Under the pieces are notes generated by a model that searched no databases, was not told where the DNA came from, and worked only from the letters and a program-made list of their open reading frames with translations. Of a stretch of DNA of 7,886 bases, positions 5,176 through 7,886 are shown piece by piece. Positions within the stretch are counted from its first letter, which is position 1; every line of letters begins with the position of its first letter. The stretch spans positions 1 to 7,886 of the forward strand of contig CANRCU010000101.1 in the NCBI GenBank assembly GCA_947629215.1, given 5' to 3'. Source of the stretch: an uncultured Clostridia bacterium (GTDB lineage: Bacteria > Bacillota > Clostridia > Lachnospirales > CAG-274). The position numbers and the translations under genes are program-made.

Positions 5176-7239
5176 ATGAATATTTTCGAAAACAGGAAGA
5201 CCCGGCTGCTTGCAGCGCTTATAATAACAATGCTGCTTGAAATATTTGTATTCAATTTTCGCCATTGGGAAGGTCTTTTTTACAATGAAACTCCGGTCAA
5301 AGATTATTATGCAACAGAAAACACACGTGTAACAGGCAACAACGCTCTTCTGCCGGAAAACGGAAGTTCTTTTGTCTGTATCGGCATAGACAATATAGGC
5401 ATACAGACAAAAAACATATACATAAACGCCTATTATGCCGATGCAAAAGATCCCTCGGTATATGTTGAGGGCAACATATGGCCGTTTGAAAAACTTGATA
5501 CCATAATATACGCAGCCGACAGCGGATCGGGGTATTACCGGATGCCCGAACGTCACATCGTATACGGCGCGGAACGCTCGCATTATATAAAACTTAATAC
5601 TTCGGGCGTAACAAAAAATATGCGCATATATTTCAATGCGGAATACGATTCTCCTATAATAATAGACAGTATAAGTTTTAACAAAACCGTGCCTTTTTCG
5701 GTTGTACCGCTTAGGATATTATGTGTATTCTCAATTATCCTTGCCTGCCTTGAACTTAAATACAACAAAAAACTGTTTAACGAGCGCGTAAATGACAGCC
5801 GCCGGCAAAAGCTTATCACGGCAGCGGTCATCGTATTCGATATTCTTATCTGCTGTACGCTTTCAAGCGCAAATCCGCTGTTTCGCAACACAGACCAGAT
5901 GTACAAAGATACAAATTTTTATCTTGTGTCGGATTATGATCTGCTTGCTCAGGCTTTTATGTCGGGTCATCTATATCTTGAGGACGAACCGCCCGAAGCG
6001 CTTAAAAATATGGAAAATCCCTATGACTTTTCCGCGCGCTGCAATTTGGAGTTGTCCGAGGACGAATACTACAAATGGGACGTTGCGTACTTCAACGGAA
6101 AATACTATATATACTTCGGGGTCTTGCCCACTTTGATATACTATCTTCCGTGGCGGCTGATATTTAGGTCGGCTTTTCCGACTTTTATCGGCATAACCGT
6201 TAACCTTATACTGATAGTTATATTTGCATTTTTGCTATTAAAAGAAATAATGAAAAAATGGTTCAACGATACGGCTTTTCTTATCTATATATTGCTGAGT
6301 CAGGTACTGATATTTTCAAGCGGAACAGTCGTTTCCATGCGTTCGCCAAGTTTTTATTTTATGCCGATAACAATGTCGCTGGCACTTGTGTTCATGGGGC
6401 TGTGGCTCTGGATAAGAGCCATGTCAAAAATGCGAGTATCGGAAATCGCGTTCGGTTCGCTGTGTATGGCGCTCGTAGCTCTGTGCAGACCGCAATTTCT
6501 CATTGCCTCATTCCTTTCGATACCGCTGTTCGCACCCACGGTCTTAAGGCAAAAAAAAGGCAATAAAGCAGCCGCTATTGCTGCTTTCGTCATACCTTAC
6601 ATAGCCGTTGCGGCTGTTACAATGTGGTATAACTATGCACGCTTCGGTTCTGTGTTTGATTTCGGCGCAAATTACAATCTCACAACAAACGATATGACAT
6701 CACGCGGATTTAAACCCGACAGAATACCTTTGGGTATTTTTGCATACTTCTTTCAGCTGCCCTGTTCTGTCCCTGTATTTCCGTTTATTGCGCAAACCGA
6801 CATTTCGTGCAACTACATGGGTATAACGATTACCGAAGATATGTACGGCGGTATACTTGTCACACAGCCTATCTTGTGGTTTATTTTCGGTCTGAAAAAA
6901 GCAAAAAACATTTTATGTGAAAAGAATTTGTATTATTTTGCACTGCTGCTGCCGATAATGGCGTTTGCGGTGGGCATAGCCGATACCGAAATGTCGGGCA
7001 TACTTTCAAGATACTATCTTGATTTTTCGTATATTATGCTGCTTTGCGCAATAATCACTGCGCTTGCTTTGTCGGAAACCATAAAGACGGAGCGGCTTAT
7101 AACTCTTGCGGTGATATTGAGCCTTTTATATGATATATTACTGTTTTTTGCCATGGGTACAGCGGGAAAAACAGCTCTCGGTACGGCAGACCCGACTTTT
7201 TACTACAATATTGTACACAGCATTGCTTTCTGGCTGTAA
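5176..7239 (+). CDS. Polytopic membrane protein resembling a GT-C glycosyltransferase, with N-terminal extracytoplasmic domain (copy 1)
   Basis: A 687-residue integral membrane protein. The first membrane segment is about residues 11-28. It is followed by a polar domain of some 145 residues (about 30-174) rich in alternating hydrophobic residues, probably a beta-sandwich outside the cell. About a dozen further membrane segments follow, from about residue 175 to 660. Features compatible with the GT-C fold, whose members use polyprenyl-phosphate sugars, are an acidic residue in a long loop after the third segment (VSDYDLLAQAFMSGHLYL, 251-268), the loop element WDVAYFNGKYYIYFG (301-315), CRPQF (437-441), ARFGSVFDFGANYNL (488-502) and a late SRYYLDFSYIM (611-621). 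No catalytic residue can be named with confidence. A GGAG at 5162-5165 precedes the ATG by 10 nt. A second copy of the same gene follows after 23 bp. A role in decorating a cell-surface glycan is inferred from fold-like features only; a transporter or flippase-type protein is an alternative. Confidence 0.8.
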   Translation: MNIFENRKTRLLAALIITMLLEIFVFNFRHWEGLFYNETPVKDYYATENTRVTGNNALLPENGSSFVCIGIDNIGIQTKNIYINAYYADAKDPSVYVEGNIWPFEKLDTIIYAADSGSGYYRMPERHIVYGAERSHYIKLNTSGVTKNMRIYFNAEYDSPIIIDSISFNKTVPFSVVPLRILCVFSIILACLELKYNKKLFNERVNDSRRQKLITAAVIVFDILICCTLSSANPLFRNTDQMYKDTNFYLVSDYDLLAQAFMSGHLYLEDEPPEALKNMENPYDFSARCNLELSEDEYYKWDVAYFNGKYYIYFGVLPTLIYYLPWRLIFRSAFPTFIGITVNLILIVIFAFLLLKEIMKKWFNDTAFLIYILLSQVLIFSSGTVVSMRSPSFYFMPITMSLALVFMGLWLWIRAMSKMRVSEIAFGSLCMALVALCRPQFLIASFLSIPLFAPTVLRQKKGNKAAAIAAFVIPYIAVAAVTMWYNYARFGSVFDFGANYNLTTNDMTSRGFKPDRIPLGIFAYFFQLPCSVPVFPFIAQTDISCNYMGITITEDMYGGILVTQPILWFIFGLKKAKNILCEKNLYYFALLLPIMAFAVGIADTEMSGILSRYYLDFSYIMLLCAIITALALSETIKTERLITLAVILSLLYDILLFFAMGTAGKTALGTADPTFYYNIVHSIAFWL

Positions 7240-7262
7240 ATAAATTCTGAAAGGAGTACAAT

Positions 7263-7886
7263 ATGGATAGTTTCAAAAAAACAAAAAACAAAGCTGTTAT
7301 TATAATATTTATAATAACTATGCTCGCAGAGTTCTTTATATTCAATTTTCGCCACTGGGAAAGTATTTTTTTATAAAGAAATATCTGTGGATACCTTTGA
7401 TATAACACAGGATACACAGGTCATAAACGGCAATGCTCTCATTCCCCAAAATAATGCCGATACCGTCGGTATAGTTATCAACAACATAAATGCTCTGACA
7501 AAAAATATATATATAGATGCACATTTTGACATCGCAAAGGATCCTTCGGCATATGTTGAAGGTAATTACCGCAATTTTGAAACGCTGACAGTAACGCTTA
7601 TGGCAACCGACAGCGGCAACCGTAATTTTTATCCCATGCCCGAACGTTATATTGTACATGATGTAGAACGTTCCAAATATCTTAAACTCAATGCAATGGG
7701 CATTACAGAAGATATGATCGTCAACTTTAAGTTTGACTATGACTCGCCGATCGTAATAGACAATATAAGTTTCAACAAAACCGTACCCCTTTCGGTCATA
7801 CCATTAAGGGCAATAATTGTCTTTCTTTTGCTGCTTGCCTGCTTTGAACTTAAATACAATAAAAACCTTTTTACCGAATATGTCGG
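7263..7886 (+). pseudogene. Paralogue of the upstream GT-C-like membrane protein (copy 2), frameshifted in a T7 tract and cut by window edge
   Basis: The gene has a strong AGGAG ribosome-binding site (7252-7256, 6 nt before the ATG) and begins MDSFKKTKNKAV, then IITMLAEFFIFNFRHWES, closely matching copy 1. After AGT ATT TTT it runs TTA TAA, a stop at 7374-7376, giving only 37 residues. Ignoring one T of the T7 run (7366-7372), translation continues as FYKEISVDTF and stays open for 171 codons to the window end. That stretch includes TKNIYIDAHFDIAKDPSAYV, PMPERYIV, DYDSPIVID, ISFNKTVPLSVIPLR and LACFELKYNK, all aligned without large gaps to copy 1. By eye the two are roughly half identical over this N-terminal and extracytoplasmic region. 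The lesion could be a real recent inactivation, a reversible phase-variation event, or a sequencing or assembly error. The downstream part, including the rest of the membrane domain, lies outside the window. Confidence 0.85.
7366..7372 (+). other. T7 homopolymer at the frameshift site of copy 2
   Basis: Seven Ts follow AGTA. At the equivalent place in copy 1 (5276-5281) there are six Ts following GGTC, and the frame reads GGT CTT TTT TAC. Six Ts here would read AGT ATT TTT TAT and restore the homologous frame exactly, so a single extra T explains the whole disruption. Confidence 0.85.

Noticed and set aside
6565..6587. Inverted repeat AAAGCAGC / GCTGCTTT with a 7-base loop inside the membrane protein gene, near an A8 run (6551-6558)
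   Set aside because: It looks like a terminator for the minus strand, but no minus-strand gene is supported there. On the plus strand no T tract follows, and it simply encodes an Ala-rich stretch.
7342..7659. 105-codon minus-strand frame opposite copy 2
   Set aside because: The plus-strand frames match the upstream paralogue closely, so the minus-strand frame is a shadow. A similar shadow occurs opposite copy 1 at 5143-5583.

Overview
The window looks like chromosomal DNA of a low-to-moderate GC anaerobic Firmicute, most likely class Clostridia (Oscillospiraceae/Ruminococcaceae or Lachnospiraceae type). The reasons are AAA/ATA-rich codon use, purine-rich Shine-Dalgarno sites before most genes, and the rsmB-rlmN-PP2C phosphatase gene order that is widespread in Firmicutes. 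The taxonomic call is inference. No rRNA, tRNA, CRISPR array, insertion sequence or integrase was seen. Almost every base is coding, and no gap exceeds about 170 bp.

Left half (1-3089, minus strand): a tight run of four genes read leftwards. A 149-residue protein of unknown function comes first, then rsmB (16S rRNA m5C methyltransferase), rlmN (radical-SAM 23S rRNA/tRNA m2A methyltransferase), and the first 65 codons of a PP2C-type Ser/Thr phosphatase cut by the window edge. Gaps are 1 to 13 bp, so this is very probably one transcript for rRNA modification and Ser/Thr-phosphorylation signalling. A PASTA kinase gene would be expected just beyond position 1.

Centre (3090-3258): a 169-bp, very AT-rich divergent intergenic region. 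It holds a good sigma-A-like promoter for the rightward genes, a weaker candidate for the leftward genes, and two perfect, overlapping palindromes (3166-3186 and 3182-3198) that look like regulator-binding sites placed to control one or both directions.

Right half (3259-7886, plus strand): plsC (lysophosphatidate acyltransferase), an AlaX-type alanyl-tRNA editing protein with a C-terminal DHHA1-like domain, a 687-residue polytopic membrane protein resembling a GT-C glycosyltransferase, and the start of a second, paralogous copy of that membrane protein. Gaps are 14, 16 and 23 bp, each with a ribosome-binding site and no visible terminator, so they read as one operon. The second membrane-protein copy carries a one-base expansion of a T tract (T7 at 7366-7372, where the intact copy has T6) that stops the frame at codon 38. 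The reading frame one base over is open to the window end and strongly matches the first copy. It is therefore a recent pseudogene, a phase-variable gene or a homopolymer sequencing error.

The most interesting items are the tandem GT-C-like paralogues with their shared extracytoplasmic domain, the T6/T7 frameshift, and the double palindrome in the divergent promoter. No complete, clearly new multi-gene system is evident; the rest is ordinary housekeeping content.
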